A stretch of DNA of 64,000 nt. Origin: Halegenticoccus tardaugens (GTDB lineage Archaea; Halobacteriota; Halobacteria; Halobacteriales; Haloferacaceae). Position 1 is the stretch's first letter. Each line of letters begins with the position of its first letter. Positions 26,794-35,079 of the stretch are shown here, one piece after another. The translations under genes were made by a program, and so were the position numbers. The notes beneath the pieces are model-generated. The model was not told where the DNA came from. It saw only the letters and a list, made by a program, of their open reading frames with translations, and made no database searches. The stretch covers positions 186,001 to 250,000 of the forward strand of contig NZ_SDIC01000003.1 in assembly GCF_004116405.1 (NCBI RefSeq), given 5' to 3'.

Positions 26794-28074
26794 CTACCCG
26801 AACAGCGCCCGGGCGTCGTCGACGGCGTCGATCAGCGCGTCGATCTCCTCGCGCTCGTTGTAGATGTAGAACGACGCCCGCGTCGAGGCCGCGACGCCGA
26901 GCTTGTCGTGCAGCGGCTGGGTGCAGTGGTCGCCGGCGCGGATGGCGACGCCGTGGTCGTTGAGGATGCTGGAGAGGTCGTGGGCGTGGACGCCGTCGAG
27001 GTTGAACGCGACGAGGCCGCCGCGGTCGTCGCCCGGCGGGCCGTAGATCTCCACGTCGTCGTACTCCGCGAGGCGGTCGTAGGCGTACTCGGCCAACAGT
27101 TCCTCGTGCTTCCGGACGTTCTCCATGCCGATCTCGTCGAGGTAGTCGACGGCGGCGCGGAGGCCGACGCCCTGCGCGATCGGCGGCGTGCCGGCCTCGA
27201 ACTTCCACGGGAGGTCCTCCCACGTCGACTCCTCGTAGGTGACCTTCCGGATCATCTCGCCGCCGTAGAGGTACGGCCCCATCGCTTCGAGTATGTGCCG
27301 TTTCGCGTAGAGCACGCCGATTCCGGTCGGTCCGCACATCTTGTGCCCCGAGAAGGCGTAGAAGTCGGCGTCGAGCGCCTCCACGTCGACCGGTCGCGTC
27401 GGCACCGCCTGCGCCCCGTCGACGAAGATGAACGCGCCGGCGTCGTGGGCCACGTCCGCGAGTTCGGCGACGGGGTTCACGGTTCCGAGGGTGTTCGAGA
27501 TGTGGACCGCGCTCACGAGCCTCGTCGACTCGTCGATCAGCTCCCGCGCGTGGTCCATGTCCAGGCGTCCCTCGTCGTCGACGCGGACGTACCGTACCTC
27601 CGCGCCGGTCCGCTTGCCGATCTGCTGCCACGTCACGAGCGACGCGTGGTGCTCCATCTCGGTGAGGACGACGCGGTCGCCCGGCCCGAGTTCCGAGAGG
27701 CCCCAGGCGTAGGCGACGAGGTTCATCGCCTCGGTGGTGTTCTTCGTGAAGACGATCTCCTCGCGGCCGCCGGACGCGCCGACGAACTCCGCCACCCGAT
27801 CGTGGGCCTCCTCGTAGGCCACGGAGGCTTCCTGGCTCAGGTGGTGGATGCCGCGGTGGACGTTTGAGTTGTAGCCGTAGTAGTAGTCGACGATGGCGTC
27901 GACGACCTGCGTCGGCGTCTGGCTCGTCGCCGCGTTGTCGAGGTACACGAGCGGCGTCGAGTGGTCGGGGCCTTCGCCCGGCGCGGTGACGTCGCCGCCG
28001 ACCTTCCGTCCGAGGATGGGGAAGTCCTCGCGGATCGACTCGACGTCGAGCGGGTACTGCTCCTGCGTACTCAT
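26794..28074 (-). CDS. sufS: Cysteine desulfurase SufS
   Basis: The 426-residue PLP enzyme takes sulfur from cysteine for Fe-S cluster assembly. N-terminal LVYLDNAATSQTP lies near residue 43. PLP Lys is in YAFSGHKMCGPTG, and the catalytic cysteine in RAGDHCTQPLHDKLG near residue 377; this is the SufS/group II pattern. The partner scaffold SufU is downstream on the same strand after threonine synthase. The start ATG at 28072-28074 fits the family. Confidence 0.95.
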   Translation of the reverse strand: MSTQEQYPLDVESIREDFPILGRKVGGDVTAPGEGPDHSTPLVYLDNAATSQTPTQVVDAIVDYYYGYNSNVHRGIHHLSQEASVAYEEAHDRVAEFVGASGGREEIVFTKNTTEAMNLVAYAWGLSELGPGDRVVLTEMEHHASLVTWQQIGKRTGAEVRYVRVDDEGRLDMDHARELIDESTRLVSAVHISNTLGTVNPVAELADVAHDAGAFIFVDGAQAVPTRPVDVEALDADFYAFSGHKMCGPTGIGVLYAKRHILEAMGPYLYGGEMIRKVTYEESTWEDLPWKFEAGTPPIAQGVGLRAAVDYLDEIGMENVRKHEELLAEYAYDRLAEYDDVEIYGPPGDDRGGLVAFNLDGVHAHDLSSILNDHGVAIRAGDHCTQPLHDKLGVAASTRASFYIYNEREEIDALIDAVDDARALFG

Positions 28075-28201
28075 TACCGGCTAGCAGGGACTCTACCATC
28101 AACATCCCTTCGGTCCGCCGGTGGCGGAGAAACCGAAACCGGTTACGAACGCGGCGGTCATCGCCGCAGCGGGCGGACGGCCGTCGCCGCGGATCGAACG
28201 A

Positions 28202-28504
28202 TCAACGCATCCACAGCAACTGCGCGTGTCGCGTCTCGCCGACGTCGAGCACCGTCTCCTCGTCGATGATGCCCGCCTCGACCGCGACGCCGACGGCTCG
28301 TTCGCCGACGATGTTCGCCACCGTCGCCCGAGTGAGGCTGTCGACGACCGCTTCGGCGTCAGCCTCGTCGGCCTCCTCACCGCCGTAGAACTCCTCGGTG
28401 ACGGTGAGCGTCACCGCGCCGTTCTCGTACGTCTCACCGAGACACTCGGGGTCGCAGACGGAGACGAGAAGCCCCTCGGGCGTCTGTCGCTCGCGGACCA
28501 ACAT
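28202..28504 (-). CDS. DUF424 family protein
   Basis: A 100-residue protein beginning M-L-V-R-E-R-Q-T-P-E-G-L-L-V-S-V-C-D with CDPECLGETYENG near residue 17-29 and ANIVGERAVGVAVEAGIIDE in the C-terminal half. These are hallmarks of DUF424, a small archaeal family possibly linked to translation; function is unproven. It begins three bases after the stop of the TPR gene and is probably co-transcribed with it. Confidence 0.85.
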   Translation of the reverse strand: MLVRERQTPEGLLVSVCDPECLGETYENGAVTLTVTEEFYGGEEADEADAEAVVDSLTRATVANIVGERAVGVAVEAGIIDEETVLDVGETRHAQLLWMR

Positions 28505-28507
28505 CGG

Positions 28508-29251
28508 TCAGTACTCCTCGACGAGCCGCTGTTCCGCCTCCTCGCGCAACTCGTCGGCCCGTTCCTGCGCCCGTTCGGCCGCCTCGTCCTCGCCGAGTTC
28601 CTCCAGCGCGATGGCCTTCTCCTCCAGCACCTCGGCGTCGCGCATGCCGAGGCGGATGGCGTTGTCGAAGGCGGCGACCGCGTCCTCGTGTAACCCGCGC
28701 TCGGAGAGGAGGAATCCGCGGTTGTACCACGCCTGCGCGAACCGCGGGTCGATCTCGACCGCGCGCTCGGCGTGTTCGAGCGCCTGCTCAGTGTAGCCGG
28801 ACTCCCAGAGCGCGTACGCGAGGTTGGTCTCCGCCGTGGCGGCGTGCTCCGAGTCGTCGTCGATGCGGAGCGCCTCCCGATACGCGCCGATGGCCTCGTC
28901 GTACTCCTCCAGTTCGGCGTGGGCGACGCCCTTGTTGACCCACGCCTCCTGCGCGTCGAGGCTGTCCTCCTCGGCGAAGCGAGCCGCGCGTTCGAACGTC
29001 TCGGTGGCCTCCTCGAAGCGGTGGATCTGCATGTAGGCGAGCCCCACTTCGACGAGCCCGTGCACGTCCACGTCGTCGCGCGCCACGTTCCGCCGGTCGA
29101 GAACGTCGGTCAGGACGTGCGAGTCGACCGGATCGACCTTCGTCGGATCGACCTTGAGTTCGGGCGGGTCCAGCGAGAACTCGTCGTACGCATCGTCGAA
29201 GCCCTGCCCCTCCGAGTAGCGATGCGGTCGATCGTCGTCTTTTTCGGTCAT
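28508..29251 (-). CDS. Tetratricopeptide repeat protein
   Basis: The 247-residue protein has an acidic N-terminus and about five TPR units between residues 65 and 215, for example AWVNKGVAHAELEEYDEAIGAY and AWYNRGFLLSERGLHEDAVAAF, each with the W/Y-A-A-P type spacing. TPR arrays act as protein-docking scaffolds; no partner can be read from sequence. The downstream DUF424 gene follows after a three-base gap, so both are likely one operon. Confidence 0.88.
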   Translation of the reverse strand: MTEKDDDRPHRYSEGQGFDDAYDEFSLDPPELKVDPTKVDPVDSHVLTDVLDRRNVARDDVDVHGLVEVGLAYMQIHRFEEATETFERAARFAEEDSLDAQEAWVNKGVAHAELEEYDEAIGAYREALRIDDDSEHAATAETNLAYALWESGYTEQALEHAERAVEIDPRFAQAWYNRGFLLSERGLHEDAVAAFDNAIRLGMRDAEVLEEKAIALEELGEDEAAERAQERADELREEAEQRLVEEY

Positions 29252-29343
29252 GTCGCCGCTTTGGCGGCCGTCGCGGTTAAGGGCTGCGTCACCGGCCTCG
29301 AAGCGAAACTATCATTTCTCTTACCTCCGTTCGCGGAAACCCG

Positions 29344-29904
29344 ATGCAGACGACCGTCTCGCTCGTCCGCCACGCTCACGCGTCGTACGTTCCGGACCTC
29401 GAAGCGACGCGGGAACTGTCCGAGCGCGGCCACCGGGACGCGGTTCGCGTCGCCGAGCGGCTCCGCGGCGCGGTCGACGCCGTCGTCTCCAGCCCCTCCG
29501 TGCGGGCCGTCCAGACCGTCGAGCCGCTCGCCGATGCGCTGGAAACTCCCATCGTCGTCGATTCGGACTTCAAGGAGCGACGGCTCGCCGGCCGCCACGT
29601 CGACGAGTTCGCGGACGCGACCGGGAGGCTATGGAACGACTTCGACGCGTCGTTACCCGGCGGCGAATCGAATCGAGAGGCACAACGCCGCGGAACCGCG
29701 GCGCTGGACCGCCTTCTCGATCGGTACGCGGATCGACACGTCGCCGTCGGCACGCACGGAACGCTCCTGACGCTCGTTCTGAACGCCTACGACGACGAGT
29801 ATGGCGAAACGTTTCGGAGGAGCCTCTCGGTGCCCGACGTGTACCGCCTGACGTTCGAGGGCTCGGAACTGGTCGGCGTCGAGCGCGCTTGGGAAGCGCG
29901 GTGA
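29344..29904 (+). CDS. Histidine phosphatase (phosphoglycerate mutase-like) family protein
   Basis: The 186-residue protein has the catalytic RHAHAS motif at residues 9-14, VVSSPSVRAVQTVEP near 50-64, and the second catalytic histidine in GTHGTLLTLV near 138-147. These define the branch-1 histidine phosphatases, which remove phosphate from metabolites or proteins; the substrate is unknown. It is divergent from the TPR gene and precedes the second radA. Confidence 0.88.
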   Translation: MQTTVSLVRHAHASYVPDLEATRELSERGHRDAVRVAERLRGAVDAVVSSPSVRAVQTVEPLADALETPIVVDSDFKERRLAGRHVDEFADATGRLWNDFDASLPGGESNREAQRRGTAALDRLLDRYADRHVAVGTHGTLLTLVLNAYDDEYGETFRRSLSVPDVYRLTFEGSELVGVERAWEAR

Positions 29905-30013
29905 TGATCGACGATGGGGCGAGCACGTTCACTTTCGCCCATCTCCGGAAGTGATCGGAGAGCGCCGAATTCCACGTTCATCGACCCGCTAACGCGAACG
30001 TCGGGGACGGTGA

Positions 30014-30047
30014 TTTCACTTCCACCCCGCTGTTGACGACGGTTTAT
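30014..30047 (+). promoter_or_regulatory. Promoter of second radA, near-copy of the radA promoter
   Basis: The block TTTCACTTCCACC... ...GGTTTAT is 31/34 identical to 22711-22744, differing at three single positions. Its TATA-like end is about 24 bases before the ATG at 30072, so the mRNA should be leaderless. Conservation of the non-coding block indicates shared regulation or a duplication that included the promoter. Confidence 0.75.
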
Positions 30048-30071
30048 CTCCGTCCGGCGAGTAGCGTTGAC

Positions 30072-31106
30072 ATGGCAGCAACGGCTGACCTCGAAAGCCT
30101 CCCCGGCGTCGGTCCGGCGACCGCGGAGAAGCTCGCGGAGGCGGGCTACGACTCGTACAGGGGATTGGCGGTCGCCAGTCCGGGCGAACTCTCCACCGCC
30201 GCCGACGTCGGCGAACGTAGCGCGGCGGAGATCATCCGCGCGGCTCGCAAGGCGGCTGATGTCGGCGGCTTCGAGACGGGCACGGCGATCCTCCGTCGGC
30301 GCGAGACGGTCGGCAAGCTACGGTGGGGCGTCCCAGCCGTGGACGAGATGCTCGGCGGCGGCGTCGAAACCGGTTCGATCACCGAGGTGTACGGGCAGTT
30401 CGGCGTCGGCAAGTCGCAGGTCACGCACCAACTCGCGGTGAACGTGCAACTCCCGCCGAAGCACGGCGGCCTCGGCGGAAGGGCGGTGTTCGTCGATGGC
30501 GAGGACACCTTCCGACCCGAGCGAATCGACGACATGGTCCGCGGTTTGAGCGAAGAGGTCCTCGCGGGCGAGTTCGACCGCCGCGGGATCGACGGGTCGC
30601 CGGACGACGAGGGGGCGATGGAGGACCTCGTGGGCGATTTCCTCGATACGATCCACGTGGCAAAGGCGTTCAACTCGAACCACCAGATCCTCCTCGCCGA
30701 GAAGGCCAAGGAACTCGCCGGCGAGTACGAGGGAACCGAGCGTCCAGTCCGGCTGCTCTGCGTGGACTCGCTCACGGCGCACTTCCGCGCGGAGTACGTC
30801 GGTCGCGGGACGCTTGCCGAGCGCCAGCAGAAGCTCAACAAGCACCTCCACGACCTCCTCCGGATCGCCGCCCTGCACAACGCGGCCGTCGTCGTCACGA
30901 ACCAGGTCCAGAGCAATCCCGACTCGTACTTCGGCGACCCGACCCGTCCCGTCGGCGGGCACATTCTCGGCCACGCGTCGAGCTTCCGCCTCTACCTGCG
31001 GAACTCGAAGGGCACGAAGCGGATCGTCCGACTCGTGGACGCGCCGAACCTCCCCGACGGCGAGGCGGTCATGCGCGTCGAAGGCGCTGGACTCGTCGCC
31101 GAATAA
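30072..31106 (+). CDS. Second full-length RadA recombinase paralogue
   Basis: The 344-residue protein aligns end to end with RadA at 22772-23803, about 255 of 343 positions identical by hand count. Both domains are complete: the N-terminal helix-hairpin-helix ([13 protein letters not shown]), Walker A GQFGVGKS at 108-115, Walker B RLLCVDS, and [20 protein letters not shown]. This is not RadB, which lacks the N-terminal domain. Differences cluster in residues 43-53, 83-90 and 160-190. Two DNA tracts of 57 and 53 bases are identical to radA, hinting at gene conversion. Confidence 0.93.
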   Translation: MAATADLESLPGVGPATAEKLAEAGYDSYRGLAVASPGELSTAADVGERSAAEIIRAARKAADVGGFETGTAILRRRETVGKLRWGVPAVDEMLGGGVETGSITEVYGQFGVGKSQVTHQLAVNVQLPPKHGGLGGRAVFVDGEDTFRPERIDDMVRGLSEEVLAGEFDRRGIDGSPDDEGAMEDLVGDFLDTIHVAKAFNSNHQILLAEKAKELAGEYEGTERPVRLLCVDSLTAHFRAEYVGRGTLAERQQKLNKHLHDLLRIAALHNAAVVVTNQVQSNPDSYFGDPTRPVGGHILGHASSFRLYLRNSKGTKRIVRLVDAPNLPDGEAVMRVEGAGLVAE

Positions 31107-31287
31107 GGATTCGAGGCGTCGGTTGCGGACAGACGGCACCCTCGGCGGAGCGCGAAGGGACGTGCCGTGCTGTCGCGGATCCCGTCGCGTCGAATCGTCA
31201 ACGCACGGGGGGTCTGCCTCGTTCTGGTATATAAACTCTCGGCGGCGGACCCGGAAGATTAACCGCCCCGTCGTCCGATACCCCGCC

Positions 31288-31842
31288 ATGCGTCTGTTCT
31301 TGAGCATCGACCTCCCCGACGCCGTCGCGTCGGCGCTCGTCGACGTGCAGGATCGCCTGCGCGACGCCGACGGGCTCCGGTTCGTCGATCCGGGTCGGGC
31401 CCACGTCACGCTGAAGTTCCTCGGCGACGCGTCGGAGGGGCGCGTTCCCGCGATCGAGGCGGCGGTCGAGCGGGCGATCGACGACGCCGGCGTCGGGCCG
31501 TTCGAGGCGACGATCGGCGGTCTCGGCGTCTTCCCGAACGAGGAGTACATAAGCGTCGTCTGGGCCGGGATCGAGGAGGGGGCCGACGAGATGACCCGGC
31601 TCCACGAGGCGATCGAGCGCGAGACGACCGCCGTCGGGTTCGACGCCGAACCCCACGACTTCACGCCGCACGTCACGATCGCGCGGATGGACGACGCCCG
31701 CGGGAAGGACCTCGTCCGGCGCGTGGTCCGCGAGGGGGGGCCGACGCTCGAAACGTTCCGGGTCGAGGAGATCCGGCTGAAGGAGAGCGTCCTCGCGTCT
31801 GACGGTCCCGAGTACTCGACGGTCGCGCGGTTCGGGTTGTGA
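31288..31842 (+). CDS. thpR: RNA 2',3'-cyclic phosphodiesterase (LigT/ThpR family)
   Basis: The 184-residue protein has the two signature HxTx motifs of the 2H phosphoesterases, HVTLKFLG near residues 39-46 and HVTIARM near 130-136. It also has the N-terminal RLFLSIDLPD. Such enzymes hydrolyse or ligate 2',3'-cyclic phosphate tRNA ends. The ATG at 31288 places the beta-strand start correctly. It is close to the L39e operon but has its own spacing and probably its own promoter. Confidence 0.92.
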   Translation: MRLFLSIDLPDAVASALVDVQDRLRDADGLRFVDPGRAHVTLKFLGDASEGRVPAIEAAVERAIDDAGVGPFEATIGGLGVFPNEEYISVVWAGIEEGADEMTRLHEAIERETTAVGFDAEPHDFTPHVTIARMDDARGKDLVRRVVREGGPTLETFRVEEIRLKESVLASDGPEYSTVARFGL

Positions 31843-31982
31843 ATCTCGGAGCATCGATCCGTTTTCGACGTCCGTTTTGGCGACCGCGCGTCGGGCGACG
31901 AGCGACGCGAAGCGAGTACCCTCCGACGAATCGTCCGACGAGACGTGCGATTCCCCGATTCGGCTCCGACGCGAAGGAACAA

Positions 31983-31990
31983 GATTTTAT
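31983..31990 (+). promoter_or_regulatory. TATA element of the rpl39e operon
   Basis: GATTTTAT is centred about 30 bases before the rpl39e ATG at 32017, the usual haloarchaeal spacing. It should drive rpl39e-rpl31e-tif6 and probably the downstream prefoldin gene. Confidence 0.55.
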
Positions 31991-32016
31991 GCCGCGCAGG
32001 GGAAGTCCCTGCTACT

Positions 32017-32169
32017 ATGGGCAAGAAATCGAAGGCCAAGAAGAAACGGCTGGCGAAGCTCGAACGCCAGAACAGCCGCGTCCCCGCGTGGGTCATGCTC
32101 AAGACCGACATGCAGGTCACGCGAAACCCCAAGCGCCGTAGCTGGCGGCGCAGCGACACCGACGAGTGA
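32017..32169 (+). CDS. rpl39e: 50S ribosomal protein L39e
   Basis: A 50-residue, strongly basic protein starting [12 protein letters not shown]. The family motif [13 protein letters not shown] lies near residue 19 and [11 protein letters not shown] at the C-terminus. L39e lines the exit tunnel of the archaeal large subunit. Its stop overlaps the next gene's ATG (TGATG), the standard coupling in this operon. Confidence 0.97.
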   Translation: MGKKSKAKKKRLAKLERQNSRVPAWVMLKTDMQVTRNPKRRSWRRSDTDE

Positions 32170-32447
32170 TGAGCGCGAACGATTTCGAGGAGCGCGTCGT
32201 CACCGTCCCGCTCCGCGGCGTCAAGAGCGAACCGATCCAAAAGCGCGCCGACAAGGCGATGAAGCTCATCCGCGAGCACCTCGCGAAGCACTTCAAGGTG
32301 GACGAGGGCGACGTCCGACTCGACCCCTCGCTCAACGAGGCGGTCTGGTCGCGGAGCCGGCGTAAACCCCCGCGGAAGCTCCGGGTCCGCGCCGCGCGCT
32401 TCGACGAGGAAGGCGACGTCGTCGTCGAGGCCGAACCGGCCGAGTAA
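32169..32447 (+). CDS. rpl31e: 50S ribosomal protein L31e
   Basis: The 92-residue protein starts [15 protein letters not shown], with [18 protein letters not shown] and [16 protein letters not shown], which is the L31e rRNA-binding surface near the tunnel exit. The ATG at 32169 shares one base with the rpl39e stop. A GTG one codon upstream is in frame but would lie inside the previous gene. tif6 follows after two bases. Confidence 0.97.
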   Translation: MSANDFEERVVTVPLRGVKSEPIQKRADKAMKLIREHLAKHFKVDEGDVRLDPSLNEAVWSRSRRKPPRKLRVRAARFDEEGDVVVEAEPAE

Positions 32448-32449
32448 CG

Positions 32450-33115
32450 GTGCTCCGCGCCTCTTTCGCCGGATCGTCGTACGTCGGGGTCTTCGCCCGC
32501 GCCACCGACGACGTCCTCCTCGTTCGGCCCGACGCCGACGACGAACTCGTCGCCGACATGGCCGACGAACTCGCCGTTGACGCGCTGCCGATCACGGTCG
32601 ACGGCTCGGGGACCGTCGGCGCGCTCGCGACCGGCAACGAGAACGGCATCCTCGTCTCCAGTCGAACGACCGACCGCGAACGGGACGCCATCGGCGACGC
32701 CGTCGGCCTGCCGGTGGTCGAACTCCCCGGCCGTATCAACGCGGCGGGGAACGTCGTTCTCGCCAACGACTACGGCGCGTGGGTTCACCCCGAACTGAGC
32801 GACGAGGCCGTCGAGGCGGTCGAAACCGCGCTCTCGGTGCCGGTCGAGCGGGGCGAACTCGGCGGCGTCCGGACCGTCGGAACCGCCGCCGTCGTCACGA
32901 ACGACGGCGCGCTCTGTCATCCGAAGTCCCGAGAGCCGGAGTTGCAGGCGCTGGAGGCGCATCTCGACGTTCGAGCCGACATCGGCACGATCAACTACGG
33001 CGGGCCGCTCGTCGGTTCGGGGCTCGTCGCCAACGGAGCCGGCTACGTCGTCGGCGCGGATACGACCGGCCCGGAACTCGGTCGAATCGAGGACGCCCTC
33101 GGGTACCTCGAGTAG
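32450..33115 (+). CDS. tif6: Translation initiation factor aIF-6
   Basis: The 221-residue anti-association factor binds the large subunit and keeps it from joining the small subunit prematurely. The start is GTG at 32450. The five-fold repeated alpha/beta blades are visible, for example [36 protein letters not shown] and [21 protein letters not shown]. It is in the usual archaeal order after L39e and L31e; the expected next gene, rpl18a/LX, is reduced to a remnant. Confidence 0.96.
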   Translation: MLRASFAGSSYVGVFARATDDVLLVRPDADDELVADMADELAVDALPITVDGSGTVGALATGNENGILVSSRTTDRERDAIGDAVGLPVVELPGRINAAGNVVLANDYGAWVHPELSDEAVEAVETALSVPVERGELGGVRTVGTAAVVTNDGALCHPKSREPELQALEAHLDVRADIGTINYGGPLVGSGLVANGAGYVVGADTTGPELGRIEDALGYLE

Positions 33116-33171
33116 CGCGGCGTCCTCTCCGAGTAGGAAGATACTTCCCCCTCGCTGCCGCACGTCCTCTC

Positions 33172-33249
33172 ATGAGTCAGCGCATTAGCGACCGCTTCCG
33201 ATCGCGAGAGACGACGTCGACGGCCACAACGAGCGTGATCGCCGCATGA
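33172..33249 (+). pseudogene. Probable 5' remnant of rpl18a (LX/L18Ae)
   Basis: A 25-codon frame starts M-S-Q-R-I-S-D-R-F-R-S-R-E and then becomes Thr/Ala-rich before TGA at 33247-33249. The first dozen residues recall the LX N-terminus (M-S-Q, then R-F-x-S-R-D/E). The location between tif6 and pfdA is where haloarchaea carry the ~58-residue LX gene. The stop overlaps the pfdA ATG as ATGA, so coupling is retained although the LX body is missing. A chance short ORF cannot be excluded. Confidence 0.45.
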
Positions 33250-33710
33250 TGGGCGGCGGACAGCAGCAGTTGCAGCAGCTCTCGCAGGAGCTCCAGGCGA
33301 TCGATCAGGAGATCGAGGCGCTCGAAGCCGACATCGAGAGGATCCAGTCGGAACAGTCGGAGATCGACGAGGCGGTCGAGGCCATCGAGACGCTGGAGAC
33401 CGGCTCGACGGTGCAGGTGCCGCTCGGCGGCGGCGCGTACGTCCGCGCCGAGGTCCGCGACATCGACGAGGTCATCGTCGGTCTCGGCGGCGGCTACGCG
33501 GCGGAACAGGAGCAAAACGACGCGATCGAGGTGCTGCACCGAAAGCGGGACCTGCTGGACCAGCGCATCGCCGAGGTGCGCGGGGAGATCGAAGAGCTCG
33601 AAGACGAGGGCGACGAGATCGAACAGCAGGCCCAGGAGATGCAACAGCAGCTCCAGCAACAGCAGATGCAGCAGATGCAGCAACTACAAGGGGAAGGCGA
33701 GGACGAGTAA
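33246..33710 (+). CDS. pfdA: Prefoldin subunit alpha
   Basis: The 154-residue chaperone subunit begins M-M-G-G-G-Q-Q-Q and shows two long coiled coils (about 8-55 and 90-150) flanking the beta hairpin TGSTVQVPLGGGAYVRAEV near 56-75. This is the prefoldin-alpha signature. It delivers unfolded proteins to the thermosome, encoded at 48309-49994. The C-terminus is a Gln/Met-rich tail. Six bases separate it from ftsY. Confidence 0.95.
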   Translation: MMGGGQQQLQQLSQELQAIDQEIEALEADIERIQSEQSEIDEAVEAIETLETGSTVQVPLGGGAYVRAEVRDIDEVIVGLGGGYAAEQEQNDAIEVLHRKRDLLDQRIAEVRGEIEELEDEGDEIEQQAQEMQQQLQQQQMQQMQQLQGEGEDE

Positions 33711-33715
33711 CCGCG

Positions 33716-34999
33716 ATGTTCGACGGACTGAAAGAGAAGCTCAACCGGTTCCGCCAGGACGTCGAGGACACGGCCGAGGAGAAGGCCGAGGGTGTCGAGA
33801 CCGAAGCGGTCGAAGCGGCCGACGCAGAAGGGGCAGAAACCGAAGACAGGACCCCCGAGGCCGCCACGGTCGAGGACGAACCCGACGTCGAAACGGACCG
33901 CGGGGAAACGGACGCCCCCGCCGCCGCCGGAACCGACGAAGCACTCGGGGCGGCGAGATCCGACGCCGCATCGGCCGAGCCAACGGCCAACACGGTCGGC
34001 GGTACGAACGCGGCGGAACCGGAACCGGGGGAGACTGAATCGGAATCGGCACGCGGTTCGGAACCCGCGCCGTCGCCGGCGGAGCCCGACGACTCCGACT
34101 CGACGATCAGCCGGTTCCAGCGCGCGAAGGCGTTCGCAACCGGGAAGATCATCATCGAGGAGGAGGACCTCGAAGAGCCGCTGTGGAGCCTCGAGATGGC
34201 GCTCCTCGAAAGCGACGTGGAGCTGAACGTCGCGGAGGAGATCCTCGAAACCCTCCGGGAGAAGATGATCGGCGAGACGCGCGCGCAGGTCGAGACGACG
34301 GCCGAGCTCGTCGAGGTGGCGCTGCACGACGCGCTCCTCGACGTGATAAGCGTCGGGCAGTTCGACTTCGACGAGCGCGTCCGGGAGGCCGAAAAACCCG
34401 TCACGATCATCTTCACCGGCGTCAACGGCGTCGGCAAGACGACGAGCATCGCGAAGCTCTCGGAGTACTTCGAGGAGCGCGGGCTCTCGACGGTGCTGGC
34501 GAACGGCGACACCTACCGTGCGGGCGCGAACGAACAGATCCGAAAGCACGCCGACAACCTCGACCGGAAGCTCATCGCCCACGAGCAGGGCGGCGACCCG
34601 GCGGCGGTCATCTACGACGCGGTCGAGTACGCCGACGCCCACGGCATCGACGTGGTGCTCGGCGACACGGCGGGTCGGCTGCACACGAGCAACGACCTGA
34701 TGTCGCAACTGGAGAAGATCGACCGCGTCGTCGGCCCGGACATGACGCTGTTCGTCGACGAGGCGGTCGCCGGACAGGACGCCGTCCAGCGGGCGAAGAA
34801 GTTCGACGAGGCGGCCGAGATAGACGGCACGATCCTCACGAAGGCCGACGCCGACTCGAACGGCGGCGCGGCCATCTCCATCGCCTACGTCACGGGCAAG
34901 CCGATCCTCTTTCTCGGCACCGGACAGGGCTACGACGACGTCGAGCGATTCGACCCCGAACTGCTCGTCGATCGGCTGCTGGGCGAGGCGGACGAGTAG
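33716..34999 (+). CDS. ftsY: Signal recognition particle receptor FtsY
   Basis: The 427-residue SRP GTPase docks SRP-ribosome complexes at the membrane. An acidic, low-complexity A domain fills residues 1-130, then the N domain and the G domain with G1 TGVNGVGKTT at 234-243, DTAGRLH near 320, TKAD near 382, and the closing loop GTGQGYDD. It is in its usual place after prefoldin. srp54, normally close by, lies about 3.1 kb away. Confidence 0.96.
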   Translation: MFDGLKEKLNRFRQDVEDTAEEKAEGVETEAVEAADAEGAETEDRTPEAATVEDEPDVETDRGETDAPAAAGTDEALGAARSDAASAEPTANTVGGTNAAEPEPGETESESARGSEPAPSPAEPDDSDSTISRFQRAKAFATGKIIIEEEDLEEPLWSLEMALLESDVELNVAEEILETLREKMIGETRAQVETTAELVEVALHDALLDVISVGQFDFDERVREAEKPVTIIFTGVNGVGKTTSIAKLSEYFEERGLSTVLANGDTYRAGANEQIRKHADNLDRKLIAHEQGGDPAAVIYDAVEYADAHGIDVVLGDTAGRLHTSNDLMSQLEKIDRVVGPDMTLFVDEAVAGQDAVQRAKKFDEAAEIDGTILTKADADSNGGAAISIAYVTGKPILFLGTGQGYDDVERFDPELLVDRLLGEADE

Positions 35000-35079
35000 C
35001 GTTCCGGTTCTTCTTTCCCTCGGTCGCGCCCGGCCGGGCGTCCAAGGTTTATCCCCGTGGCCGTGGCACGAACGTTGCT

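Noticed and set aside
30072..31106. RadB identity for the second recombinase gene
   Set aside because: RadB lacks the N-terminal helix-hairpin-helix domain; this product has it and aligns end to end with RadA.
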